DNA of 64,000 nt, taken from contig NZ_PVTF01000003.1 of assembly GCF_003002815.1 (NCBI RefSeq), positions 186,001-250,000 of the forward strand, read 5' to 3'. The notes below the pieces were generated by a model. It was not told where the DNA came from. It did not search any database and saw only the letters and a list, made by a program, of their open reading frames with translations. The stretch is from Umezawaea tangerina (lineage in GTDB: Bacteria; Actinomycetota; Actinomycetes; Mycobacteriales; Pseudonocardiaceae). This document shows positions 54,710 to 63,046 of this stretch, in pieces; position 1 is the first letter of the stretch; every line of letters begins with the position of its first letter. A program made the position numbers and the translations under genes.

Positions 54710-55522
54710 CTAGCCGGTGACGCAGTCTGCGGGTTCGGCTTCGTAGTCGGTGATGATCCAGGTGTTGTTGACCTGCTTGGCGAGCACGAATTTGCCGAGG
54801 GTGGGGCCGCCGGTGATTTTCAGGTCTTGGCAGGAGGAGACCTGGACGCGGTCGGTGGTCGGGGGTTTGAGCATGGCGTCGGGGAAGTAGGGCTGTTCGT
54901 ACTGGTCGACGCGGAGGACCTTGCCGTGCAGGGTGTGGATGGCGGATTCGCAGTCGCTAGCTTTGAAAGCGTCGGTGAACTTCTTCTTGGCCGAGCCGTT
55001 CTCGGCGAAGAGGTTGCAGGCCTGCTTGGGGGAGTCCTGCGACACGTGCTTGTAGAACAGGCCGATGGTGCCTTGCAGGCCGTACGGCGAGGTGGGGGCG
55101 ATCAGGTTGCCGGTGCTGCCGCCGCTGTCGCGGGCGACGTCCGCTGCCTCGTCGTCGGAGCCGAAGAACTTGTCGTAGGCCCAGTTCGCGGCGAACATGA
55201 AGACCAGCAGGGTGAGGGCCAGCGACACCAGGCGACGCACCAGCCTGCTGCCGAGGATGACCTGCCACATGGGTTTCGGTTCGGGCTTGACGTACACCGT
55301 CTGCACCGGTGGTTGGACCGGGGGTGGTGGTACGGCGGGGGGATTGGTGCTTGGACCGGTCTCGCCGGGGGGGAGGGCGAGGGGGCTTTGGCCTTGCTGG
55401 GCCTGCTGGAACTTCTGGAACTCCTGGAAGCGCTGGAACTCCTGGAACTGCCGCAGCTGCTCCGGGTCGATGTCGGCAGGCTGCTGGGGCTGCTGCGGTC
55501 CGCTTCCGGTGCTGTCGGTCAC
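54710..55522 (-). CDS. Membrane-anchored protein with Phe/Gln repeats and exported domain
   Basis: 270 residues from GTG 55522. The cytoplasmic N-terminus is Gln/Pro-rich with a repeat of F-Q-E-F-Q-R-F-Q-E-F-Q-K-F (about 26-42), likely an amphipathic coiled region. A single helix (VRRLVSLALTLLVFMFAANWAYDKFF, about 96-121) leads to an extracellular part with four cysteines (ACNLF...DCESAI...SSCQDLK...ADC) and a pattern like secreted NTF2/Rv0361-type domains (VSQDSPKQACNLFAENGSAKKKFTDAFKASDCESAIHTL). Function unknown. It separates rplKA from rplJL as an oppositely oriented insertion, a place also used by extra genes in other actinobacteria. Confidence 0.65.
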   Translation of the reverse strand: MTDSTGSGPQQPQQPADIDPEQLRQFQEFQRFQEFQKFQQAQQGQSPLALPPGETGPSTNPPAVPPPPVQPPVQTVYVKPEPKPMWQVILGSRLVRRLVSLALTLLVFMFAANWAYDKFFGSDDEAADVARDSGGSTGNLIAPTSPYGLQGTIGLFYKHVSQDSPKQACNLFAENGSAKKKFTDAFKASDCESAIHTLHGKVLRVDQYEQPYFPDAMLKPPTTDRVQVSSCQDLKITGGPTLGKFVLAKQVNNTWIITDYEAEPADCVTG

Positions 55523-55544
55523 CCGTACATCATGCCGGGTGGAT

Positions 55545-55574
55545 TTGGAACCGCGACCACCCATCGGCTACCGT
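55545..55574 (+). promoter_or_regulatory. Promoter of rplJL
   Basis: TTGGAA (55545-55550) and TACCGT (55569-55574) with an 18-bp spacer, about 220 bases before rplJ and just upstream of the L10 leader. Confidence 0.5.
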
Positions 55575-55577
55575 TGA

Positions 55578-55745
55578 GCCGTTCCACCAAAGACCGCCGG
55601 TCTTCTCCTGCCTTCGGCAGGGGAACGAAGGCCCCGTTGCAATGGGGGCGGCCCGCGCAGGAGGACGAGGAAGTGTTCCAGGTGCGGTTCGCCGTGCTGA
55701 AGATCCACGCCCCGTTGCCCTCGCGCCGGGGCGTTTTTGTTGTTT
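55578..55745 (+). promoter_or_regulatory. Ribosomal protein L10 leader
   Basis: Contains the L10-leader landmarks: ACCAAAGACCGCCGGTCTT stem, GAACGAAGGCCCCG and GCAGGAGGACGAGG internal-loop region, ending in an intrinsic terminator. In other bacteria L10(L12)4 binds this structure to repress rplJL autogenously. Confidence 0.8.
55707..55742 (+). terminator. Attenuator-type terminator in the rplJ leader
   Basis: CGCCCCG and CGGGGCG with a 12-base loop followed by TTTTTGTTG, 52 bases before rplJ. Its position suggests transcription attenuation rather than simple termination. Confidence 0.75.
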
Positions 55746-55793
55746 CGGGACCTCTCAGGCCGCGGTAACACCCAGCCCAGAGAGGAGGCGATC

Positions 55794-56363
55794 ATGGCGA
55801 AGCCCAGCAAGGTGTCGGCCGTCGCCGAGATCACGGAGCAGTTCCGTGGCAGCTCGGCAGCAGTCATCACCGAGTACCGCGGCCTCTCCATGGCGCAGCT
55901 CACCACGCTGCGTCGCGCTCTCGGCACGGGCGCCACGTACACCGTCTCGAAGAACACGCTGGTCAAGCGTGCCGCTCAGGACGCCGGCGTCGAGGGCATC
56001 GAAGCCCTCCTCATCGGCCCGACCGCCATCGCCTTCATCGCTGGCGAGCCGGTCGACGCGGCCAAGACCCTGCGCGACTTCGCGAAGGACAACAAGGCCC
56101 TGGTCATCAAGGGCGGCTACATGGATGGCCGCTCCCTCTCGGTCGACGAGGTCACCCGCATCGCGGACCTCGACTCCCGTGAGGTGCTGCTCGCCAAGCT
56201 GGCGGGCGCGATGAAGGGCAACCTGTCGAAGGCAGCGGGCCTGTTTGCCGCCCCCGCCTCCCAGGTCGCTCGCCTTGCCCAGGCGCTTGCGGACAAGCGC
56301 GCCGCGGAGGGGTCCTCGGACGCCGCCCCGGCCGCCGACGCCGCAGAGCCCGCCGAGAGCTGA
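55794..56363 (+). CDS. rplJ: 50S ribosomal protein L10
   Basis: 189 residues. [59 protein letters not shown] is the L10 N-terminal domain that binds 23S rRNA. The C-terminal helix anchors L7/L12 dimers, and the Ala/Glu tail is low-complexity. ATG with AGAGGAGG ribosome site; an upstream frame from 55737 runs through the leader and is rejected. Confidence 0.98.
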   Translation: MAKPSKVSAVAEITEQFRGSSAAVITEYRGLSMAQLTTLRRALGTGATYTVSKNTLVKRAAQDAGVEGIEALLIGPTAIAFIAGEPVDAAKTLRDFAKDNKALVIKGGYMDGRSLSVDEVTRIADLDSREVLLAKLAGAMKGNLSKAAGLFAAPASQVARLAQALADKRAAEGSSDAAPAADAAEPAES

Positions 56364-56423
56364 TCACAACACCCACGCACTCGCGTCCCCGAGCGGGACG
56401 TGGTTAACGAAAGGACCGCCATC

Positions 56424-56810
56424 ATGGCGAAGCTCAGCAACGACGAGCTGCTCGACGTCTTCAAGGAGATGACCCTCCTGGAGCTGTCCGCGTTCGTGAA
56501 GCAGTTCGAGGAGACCTTCGAGGTCACCGCCGCTGCCCCCGTCGCCGTCGCGGGCCCCGCGGGCCCCGGCGCCGTGGCCGCCGAGGTCGAGGAGCAGGAC
56601 GAGTTCGACGTCGTCCTCGAGTCGGCTGGCGACAAGAAGATCCAGGTCATCAAGGTCGTCCGCGAGGTCGTCTCCGGTCTGGGCCTGAAGGAGGCCAAGG
56701 AGCTGGTCGAGGCCGCTCCCAAGGCCATCCTGGAGAAGGTCGCGAAGGACGCCGCCGAGGCGGCCAAGGAGAAGCTCGAGGGTGCCGGCGCCAAGGTCAC
56801 CGTCAAGTGA
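56424..56810 (+). CDS. rplL: 50S ribosomal protein L7/L12
   Basis: 128 residues: N-terminal dimer domain ([34 protein letters not shown]), Ala/Val/Pro hinge and C-terminal factor-binding domain ([69 protein letters not shown]). ATG after GAAAGGACC. A terminator follows. Confidence 0.98.
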   Translation: MAKLSNDELLDVFKEMTLLELSAFVKQFEETFEVTAAAPVAVAGPAGPGAVAAEVEEQDEFDVVLESAGDKKIQVIKVVREVVSGLGLKEAKELVEAAPKAILEKVAKDAAEAAKEKLEGAGAKVTVK

Positions 56811-56827
56811 TCTAGCTCCACGCAGCT

Positions 56828-56873
56828 CGAACGGCGGGTGCCCCTTTGCAGGGGTGCCCGCCGTTCGCTTTTC
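56828..56873 (+). terminator. Terminator after rplL
   Basis: CGAACGGCGGG-TG-CCCC and GGGG-TG-CCCGCCGTTCG form a long interrupted stem, followed by CTTTTC. Confidence 0.85.
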
Positions 56874-56974
56874 GGCTGTTATCGCTCCGCAACCCCTATT
56901 AGGCCAACTGGTGAGTAACCTCGCTGGCTTCGGCTCGTTGCACCTGTGTGATGTGAGCCGCTACAGGAGGTGCG

Positions 56975-58072
56975 ATGGGCGTCGAGGTGGTCGTCGAAGG
57001 TCTGACGAAGTCCTTCGGCAAGCAGACCATCTGGCGGGACGTCACGCTCAGCATCCCGCCCGGTGAGGTCAGCGTCATGCTCGGGCCGTCGGGCACCGGC
57101 AAGTCGGTGTTCCTGAAGTCCCTGGTGGGCCTGCTGAAGCCGGAACAGGGCAAGATCATCATCAACGGCACGGACCTGGTCCGCTGCCCGGAGAGCAAGC
57201 TCTACGAGATCCGGAAGATGTTCGGCGTGCTGTTCCAGGACGGCGCTCTGTTCGGCTCGATGAACCTCTTCGACAACGTGGCCTTCCCGCTGCGCGAGCA
57301 CACCCGCAAGACCGAGGCCGAGGTCCGGCGGATCGTGCTAGAGAAGATGGAGATGGTCGGCCTCGTCGGCGCGGAGAAGAAGCTCCCCGGCGAGATCTCC
57401 GGCGGTATGCGCAAGCGCGCCGGACTGGCCCGCGCGCTGGTGCTGGACCCGGAGATCATCCTGTGCGACGAGCCGGACTCCGGCCTCGACCCGGTCCGCA
57501 CCGCCTACCTCTCCCAGCTGCTGATCGACCTCAACGCGCAGATCGACGCCACGATCCTGATCGTCACGCACAACATCACCGTCGCGCGCACGGTCCCGGA
57601 CAACCTCGGCATGCTGTTCCGCCGCGAGCTGGTCATGTTCGGCCCCCGCGAGGTGCTGCTGACCAGCGACGAACCCGTGGTCGAGCAGTTCCTCAACGGC
57701 CGCCGCATCGGCCCGATCGGCATGTCGGAGGAGAAGGACCAAGCGACCATGGCCGCCGAGCTGGCGCACCGGGACGCGGGCCACTCCGACGGGTCGCCGG
57801 ACGAGGACGTGCGCGGGGTCGTGCCGCAGATCGAGCCGACCCCCGGCCTGCCCGCGCGCGACGCCGTGCGCCGCCGCAAGGACCGGGTCATGAGCATCAT
57901 CCACACGCTCCCGACCGAGGCCCAGCAGGGCATCATCGCGAGCCTCACGCCCGCCGAGCAGAGCAAGTACGGCGTGCTCGCCGGCGCGGGCCAACGGGTT
58001 GCCGCGCCGACGCCCACCCCGTACCCGCGCACCCGGGACACCGAGTGGCAGCGCCGGGCGGGTGACCTGTGA
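56975..58072 (+). CDS. mkl: Mce-associated ABC transporter ATPase (MlaF/Mkl type)
   Basis: 365 residues. Walker A GPSGTGKSVFLKS (about 36-48), Q-loop FQDGALFGSM, signature ISGGMRKRAGLARAL, Walker B IILCDEPDSGLDP and the H-loop TH (about 192-193). The C-terminal 115 residues (EEKDQATMAAELAHRD...IIHTLPTEAQQGIIASL...) are the Mkl-type extension absent from E. coli MlaF. Energises lipid or sterol import by the Mce complex encoded next. ATG after AGGAGG. As in M. tuberculosis (Rv0655), it lies shortly after rplL. Confidence 0.93.
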   Translation: MGVEVVVEGLTKSFGKQTIWRDVTLSIPPGEVSVMLGPSGTGKSVFLKSLVGLLKPEQGKIIINGTDLVRCPESKLYEIRKMFGVLFQDGALFGSMNLFDNVAFPLREHTRKTEAEVRRIVLEKMEMVGLVGAEKKLPGEISGGMRKRAGLARALVLDPEIILCDEPDSGLDPVRTAYLSQLLIDLNAQIDATILIVTHNITVARTVPDNLGMLFRRELVMFGPREVLLTSDEPVVEQFLNGRRIGPIGMSEEKDQATMAAELAHRDAGHSDGSPDEDVRGVVPQIEPTPGLPARDAVRRRKDRVMSIIHTLPTEAQQGIIASLTPAEQSKYGVLAGAGQRVAAPTPTPYPRTRDTEWQRRAGDL

Positions 58073-58854
58073 GCGCCCCCGTCCCGTTCCCCGGCGCGGG
58101 CGCCCTGCGCGAGACCGGCAGGCTGTTCGCGCTCGGCATCGACGTCACCCGCAGCGCGGTCAAGCGGCCGTTCCAGCTCCGCGAGTTCATCCAGCAGAGC
58201 TGGTTCATCGTCAGCGTCACGGTGCTGCCGACGGCGCTGGTGTCGATCCCGTTCGGCGCCGTCATCGCGCTCCAGCTCGGCTCGCTGACCAGGCAGATCG
58301 GCGCGCAGTCGTTCACCGGCGCGGCGAGCGTGCTGGCGATCATCCAGCAGGCCAGCCCCATCGTGACGGCGCTGCTGATCGCGGGCGCGGGCGGCAGCGC
58401 GATCTGCGCGGACATCGGGTCGCGCAAGATCCGCGAGGAGATCGACGCGATGGAGGTGCTCGGCGTCTCGCCGATCCAGCGCCTGGTCGTGCCGAGGGTG
58501 CTGGCCGCGATGCTGGTCAGCGTGCTGCTCAACGGCATGGTCAGCGTCGTCGGCGTGATGGGCGGCTACTTCTTCAACGTGGTCCTCCAGGACGGCACGC
58601 CCGGCGCGTACCTGGCGAGCTTCTCCGCGCTGGCCCAGCTGCCGGACCTGTGGATCAGCGAGTTCAAGGCGCTGGTCTTCGGGTTCATCGCGGGCATCGT
58701 CGCCGCCTACCGCGGCCTCAACCCGGCCGGTGGCCCGAAGGGCGTCGGCGACGCGGTGAACCAGGCCGTGGTCATCACGTTCCTGCTGCTGTTCTTCGTG
58801 AACTTCGTGCTGACCACGATCTACCTGACGGTCGTCCCGGCGAAGGGGAGCTGA
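58069..58854 (+). CDS. yrbEA: Mce-family permease YrbEA (MlaE domain)
   Basis: 261 residues with five helices of the MlaE permease fold. The conserved cytoplasmic loop has GAGGSAICADIGSRKIREEIDAMEVLGVSPIQRLVVPRVLAAML (the EEID-A-EV-G motif that contacts the ATPase). GTG start overlaps mkl by 4 bp. Forms a heterodimer with YrbEB. Confidence 0.92.
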   Translation: MSAPVPFPGAGALRETGRLFALGIDVTRSAVKRPFQLREFIQQSWFIVSVTVLPTALVSIPFGAVIALQLGSLTRQIGAQSFTGAASVLAIIQQASPIVTALLIAGAGGSAICADIGSRKIREEIDAMEVLGVSPIQRLVVPRVLAAMLVSVLLNGMVSVVGVMGGYFFNVVLQDGTPGAYLASFSALAQLPDLWISEFKALVFGFIAGIVAAYRGLNPAGGPKGVGDAVNQAVVITFLLLFFVNFVLTTIYLTVVPAKGS

Positions 58855-58855
58855 G

Positions 58856-59695
58856 ATGGCCACCATCGGCGACAACCTCCGCAAGGCCGCGGGCAGGCCG
58901 TTGCAGGTCCTCGACGGCTTCGGCGACCAGCTCTCGTTCTACCTGCGCGCCCTCGCCTGGACGCCCCGCGCGCTGCGCCGCTACCTGCGCGAGACGCTGC
59001 GGCTGCTGGCCGAGGTCAGCTTCGGCAGCGGCGCGCTGGCCGTCATCGGCGGCACGATCGGCGTGATGGTGGGCCTGTCGGTGTTCACCGGCACGGTCGT
59101 GGGCCTGCAGGGCTTCACCGCGCTCAACCAGATCGGCACGTCGGCGTTCGCCGGGTTCGTCAGCGCCTACTTCAACACCCGCGAGATCGCCCCGCTGGTC
59201 GCGGGCCTCGCGCTGTCGGCCACGGTCGGCTCCGGCTTCACCGCCCAGCTCGGCGCGATGCGGATCTCCGAGGAGATCGACGCCCTGGAGGTCATGGGCA
59301 TCCCGTCCATGCCGTTCCTGGTGACGACCCGGATCATCGCCGGGTTCGTCGCGATCATCCCGCTGTACGTGATCGGCCTCCTGACGAGCTACCTGGCCGC
59401 GCGGACGATCACCGTGCAGTTCTACGGCCAGTCCGCGGGCACCTACGACCACTACTTCAACCTGTTCCTGCCACCGGTCGACGTCCTCTGGTCGTTCGGC
59501 AAGGTCCTGGTCTTCGCGGTCGTGATCATCATGACGCACTGCTACTACGGCTACCGCGCCAGCGGCGGCCCGGCCGGCGTCGGCGTGGCCGTCGGCCGCG
59601 CGGTGCGCACCGCCATCGTCACCACGAGCCTGCTCGACTTCTTCCTGAGCCTGGCGATCTGGGGCACCACGACGACGGTGAGGATCGCGGGCTGA
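58856..59695 (+). CDS. yrbEB: Mce-family permease YrbEB (MlaE domain)
   Basis: 279 residues, second MlaE permease. EEIDALEVMGIPSMPFLVTTRIIAG is the ATPase-contact loop, preceded by GLALSATVGSGFTAQLGAMRIS. ATG one base after the yrbEA stop region; its own stop overlaps the mceA ATG (TGATG). Confidence 0.92.
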   Translation: MATIGDNLRKAAGRPLQVLDGFGDQLSFYLRALAWTPRALRRYLRETLRLLAEVSFGSGALAVIGGTIGVMVGLSVFTGTVVGLQGFTALNQIGTSAFAGFVSAYFNTREIAPLVAGLALSATVGSGFTAQLGAMRISEEIDALEVMGIPSMPFLVTTRIIAGFVAIIPLYVIGLLTSYLAARTITVQFYGQSAGTYDHYFNLFLPPVDVLWSFGKVLVFAVVIIMTHCYYGYRASGGPAGVGVAVGRAVRTAIVTTSLLDFFLSLAIWGTTTTVRIAG

Positions 59696-61017
59696 TGATC
59701 AGGCAACGGCTCCTCGGCGTCGCGTTCCTCACGGTCATCGTGGTCTTCCTGGCCCTGAGCGTGGCGCTCTACGACAACGCGTTCACCAAGGTGGTGACCG
59801 TGACGCTGAAGACCGACCACGTCGGCAACCAGCTGATGACCTCGTCGGACGTGAAGGTGCGGGGGCTGATCGTCGGCGAGGTGCGGGCGATCCGCAGCAC
59901 CGGCGACGGCGCCGAGCTGGAGCTGGCGCTGCAACCGGACAAGGTCGACCTGATCCCGAAGGACGTGTCCGCGCGGCTGCTGCCGAAGACGCTGTTCGGC
60001 GAGCGGTACGTGAACCTGGTGCTGCCCACGACGCCCGGCGGCGACCACCTCACCGACGGCTCGGTCATCGAGCAGGACCGCTCCAGCAGCGCCATCGAGC
60101 TGGAGCAGGTGCTCAACGACCTGATGCCGGTGCTCCAGGCCGTGCAGCCGGAGAAGCTCGCGACCACGTTGACCGCGGTGTCGCAGGCGCTGGAGAACCG
60201 GGGCAAGCCGCTGGGGCAGACCCTGGTGCAGCTGGACTCCTACCTCGGCGAGCTCAACCCGCAGCTGCCCGCGCTGAAGGAGGGCATCAGCAGGCTCGCC
60301 GACGTGAGCGAGGTCTACGCCGACGCCGCGCCGGACCTGGTGCAGGCGCTGACCGACGCCACGGTGACCAGCAAGACCATCGTCGAGCAGCGCGACAACC
60401 TGCTGGCCCTGTACGGCACGCTGACGACGACCTCGCGCGACCTGACCGGCTTCCTGTCGGTGAACAAGAACAACCTCATCCAGCTCGCCTCCACCAGCAG
60501 GCCGACGCTGGAGCTGCTGGCCAAGTACGCGCCCGAGTACCCGTGCCTGCTCAAGGGCCTCACCGACTTCGCGCCGGTGATCGACCAGGCGTTCGGCGTC
60601 GGCACGGACAAGCCGGGCCTGCACATCACCATGGAGATCACCGCGAACCGCGGCAAGTACCTGCCCAACCAGGACGAGCCGGTGTACGGCGACAAGCGCG
60701 GACCGCGCTGCTACGACGTCGAGCCGCGGCCGAACCCGTTCCCGCAGTACCCGCCGGAGGGCCCGCTGGTGGACGGGTCGAAGGCGCCGCCCGCCGCGCG
60801 CAGCGCGAACGACGGGATCCTGCCGCCCGCCACCGCCGCCGGGAGCACCACGCCGTCGGCCGTCTCGGCGGCGAGCATCGCGAACTCCCCCGAGGAGCAG
60901 CGGGTGCTCGCGGTGCTGCTGGGCAACGAGGTCGGCGTGCCCAGCGACCAGATGCCGAGCTTCACCAGCCTGCTGCTCGGCCCGCTCTACCGCGGGACGG
61001 AGGTGACGGTGAAGTGA
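59695..61017 (+). CDS. mceA: Mce family protein A
   Basis: 440 residues. N-terminal anchoring helix (LLGVAFLTVIVVFLALSVALYDNAF) and then an MCE domain (VVTVTLKTDHVGNQLMTSSDVKVRGLIVGEVRAIRS...LPKTLFGERYVNLVLP, about 36-125). Next is a long helical region of coiled needle type (QAVQPEKLATTLTAVSQALENRGKPLGQTLVQLDSYL...) and a Pro/Ser tail after residue 340 with LLG-x-x-x-G at its end. It sits outside the membrane and forms part of the hexameric lipid conduit. Confidence 0.92.
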   Translation: MIRQRLLGVAFLTVIVVFLALSVALYDNAFTKVVTVTLKTDHVGNQLMTSSDVKVRGLIVGEVRAIRSTGDGAELELALQPDKVDLIPKDVSARLLPKTLFGERYVNLVLPTTPGGDHLTDGSVIEQDRSSSAIELEQVLNDLMPVLQAVQPEKLATTLTAVSQALENRGKPLGQTLVQLDSYLGELNPQLPALKEGISRLADVSEVYADAAPDLVQALTDATVTSKTIVEQRDNLLALYGTLTTTSRDLTGFLSVNKNNLIQLASTSRPTLELLAKYAPEYPCLLKGLTDFAPVIDQAFGVGTDKPGLHITMEITANRGKYLPNQDEPVYGDKRGPRCYDVEPRPNPFPQYPPEGPLVDGSKAPPAARSANDGILPPATAAGSTTPSAVSAASIANSPEEQRVLAVLLGNEVGVPSDQMPSFTSLLLGPLYRGTEVTVK

Positions 61018-62045
61018 GGGGACTCGTCGCGCCGCTGGTCAAGCTCGTGGTCTTCGCCGTGGTCACGATCCTGGCGACCGCGCTGCTCGCCGTCACCATC
61101 GCCAACGTCAGCCTCAAGAGCGCCACCGGCTACACCGCGCGGTTCACCGACGTGACCGCGCTGAACCAGGGCGACGACGTGCGCATCGCGGGCGTCCGGG
61201 TCGGCCAGGTCGAGGACATCCGGGTCGTGGACCGGCGGCTGGCCGAGGTCGAGTTCAGCATCGACGGCGACCGGAGGCTGCCCGCGTCGGCCACCGCGAC
61301 CATCAAGTACCGCAACCTGGTCGGCCAGCGGTACATCGCGCTGGAGCACGGCGTCGGCGACGCGGACGCCGTGCTCCCCGAGGGCGGCGTGATCCCGTTG
61401 GAGCGGACCAAGCCCGCGCTCGACCTGACCGTGCTGTTCAACGGGTTCAAGCCGCTGTTCCAGGCGCTCAACCCGGAGGACGTGAACAAGCTGTCCTACG
61501 AGATCATCCAGGTCCTCCAGGGCGAGGGCGGCACGATCGACAGCCTGCTGCGGCACACCGCGTCGCTCACGTCCACGCTGGCGGGCAAGGACAAGGTCAT
61601 CGGTGAGGTGGTCGACAACCTCAACTCGGTGCTGGACACGGTGAACTCCCGCGGCGAGCAGCTGTCCACGCTGGTCACCACCGCGCAGGGGCTGGTGTCG
61701 GGCCTGGCGCAGGACCGCGAGCCGATCGGCGACGCGATCACCGCGCTGGGCGACCTGACCAGCACCACCGCCGGGCTGCTCGACCAGGCCCGCCAGCCGC
61801 TCAAGGACGACATCGCCTCGCTCGGCCTGGTGTCGAAGACCCTGGCGGACAACGAGGCCGTCGTCGAGGGCGCCATCCAGAAGATGCCGAGCAAGCTGGA
61901 GACGATCACCCGCACCGCGACCTACGGGTCGTGGTTCAACTTCTTCCTGTGCGAGGGCACCGGCCAGGTCGCCGTGCCGCCGGTGATCCCGAACCCCGTC
62001 CCGATCACCGCACTGCCCGTGACGCAGCAGAGGTGTCGCCGATGA
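61014..62045 (+). CDS. mceB: Mce family protein B
   Basis: 343 residues from GTG 61014 (GTGA overlap with mceA). Membrane helix LVKLVVFAVVTILATALLAVTIANV, MCE domain TGYTARFTDVTALNQGDDVRIAGVRVGQVEDIRVVDRRLAEVEFSID...IKYRNLVGQRYIALEHGVGDADAVLPEGGVIPLERTKPALDLTVLFNGFKPLFQALNPEDVNKLSYEIIQVLQGEGGTIDSLL, then helices of the needle. A Cys pair near the end (LCEG...QQRC) is typical. Start chosen at the stop-start overlap. Confidence 0.92.
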   Translation: MRGLVAPLVKLVVFAVVTILATALLAVTIANVSLKSATGYTARFTDVTALNQGDDVRIAGVRVGQVEDIRVVDRRLAEVEFSIDGDRRLPASATATIKYRNLVGQRYIALEHGVGDADAVLPEGGVIPLERTKPALDLTVLFNGFKPLFQALNPEDVNKLSYEIIQVLQGEGGTIDSLLRHTASLTSTLAGKDKVIGEVVDNLNSVLDTVNSRGEQLSTLVTTAQGLVSGLAQDREPIGDAITALGDLTSTTAGLLDQARQPLKDDIASLGLVSKTLADNEAVVEGAIQKMPSKLETITRTATYGSWFNFFLCEGTGQVAVPPVIPNPVPITALPVTQQRCRR

Positions 62046-63046
62046 AGCCCGAGCGCAACCCCGTCACCATCGGCGCCATCAGCCTCACGCTGATCGCGTT
62101 GCTGCTGCTCGCCGCGTTCTACTCCGACGACCTGCCGATCATCGGCAGCGGCACCACCTACTCCGCCGAGTTCAGCGAGGCCGCCGGACTGGTGTCGGGC
62201 AACGAGGTCCGCGTCGCGGGCGTGAAGGTCGGCAAGGTGACCAAGGTGAAGCTCGACGGCGACCGGGTGCGGGTGTCGTTCAAGGTCAAGGACGCCTGGG
62301 TCGGCGACCGCACGACCGCGACGATCCGGATCAAGACGCTGCTGGGCCAGAAGTACGTGGCGCTGGACCCGCAGGGGTCGCTGCCGCTGGATCCGGGCAA
62401 GCCCATCCCGAAGGACCGGACGCTGGCGCCCTACGACGTCAACGAGGCGTTCAACGGGCTGGCGACCACGGTCGGGCAGATCGACACCAAGCAGCTCGCG
62501 GACAGCTTCGAGGTGCTGTCCCAGACGTTCGAGGGCTCGTCGGACAGCGTGCGCGGCGCGCTGGACGGGCTGTCCGCGCTGTCGAAGACGATCTCCTCGC
62601 GCGACGAGCAGCTGGCCAAGCTGCTGGGCAACACCAAGGACATCAGCCGGACCCTGGCCGACCGCAACGAGCAGTTCGAGAAGCTCCTGTCCGACGGCAA
62701 CCTGCTGCTGGGCGAGCTGCGCAAGCGCAAGGACGCGATCTCGTTGCTGCTCAAGGGGACCCGCGACCTGTCGACCGAGCTGACCGGGCTCGTCGCGGAC
62801 AACAACGCGCAGCTGCGGCCCGCGCTGGAGCAGCTGGAGCGGGTCACCACGATGCTGCAGCGCAACCAGGACAGCCTGGAGAAGGGCATCGCGCTGATGG
62901 CTCCGTTCTACCGGGTCTTCGCGAACACGCTGGGCAGCGGCCGCTGGTTCGACGTCTACATCTGCGGCCTGCTGCCGCCCTCGGTGAACCTCGGCCTGGT
63001 CGGGTTCAACGAAGAGGGCTGCCTGCCGCCAGGAGTGCAGAGGTGA
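62042..63046 (+). CDS. mceC: Mce family protein C
   Basis: 334 residues. N-terminal helix VTIGAISLTLIALLLLAAFYSDDL, MCE domain TYSAEFSEAAGLVSGNEVRVAGVKVGKVTKVKLDGDRVRVSFKVK...IKTLLGQKYVALDP, then a long alpha-helical stretch with heptads (QLADSFEVLSQTFEGSSDSVRGALDGLSALSKTISSRDEQLAKLLGN...) and the C-terminal SGRWFDVYICGLLPP typical of MceC. ATG overlaps the mceB stop. Confidence 0.92.
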   Translation: MKPERNPVTIGAISLTLIALLLLAAFYSDDLPIIGSGTTYSAEFSEAAGLVSGNEVRVAGVKVGKVTKVKLDGDRVRVSFKVKDAWVGDRTTATIRIKTLLGQKYVALDPQGSLPLDPGKPIPKDRTLAPYDVNEAFNGLATTVGQIDTKQLADSFEVLSQTFEGSSDSVRGALDGLSALSKTISSRDEQLAKLLGNTKDISRTLADRNEQFEKLLSDGNLLLGELRKRKDAISLLLKGTRDLSTELTGLVADNNAQLRPALEQLERVTTMLQRNQDSLEKGIALMAPFYRVFANTLGSGRWFDVYICGLLPPSVNLGLVGFNEEGCLPPGVQR

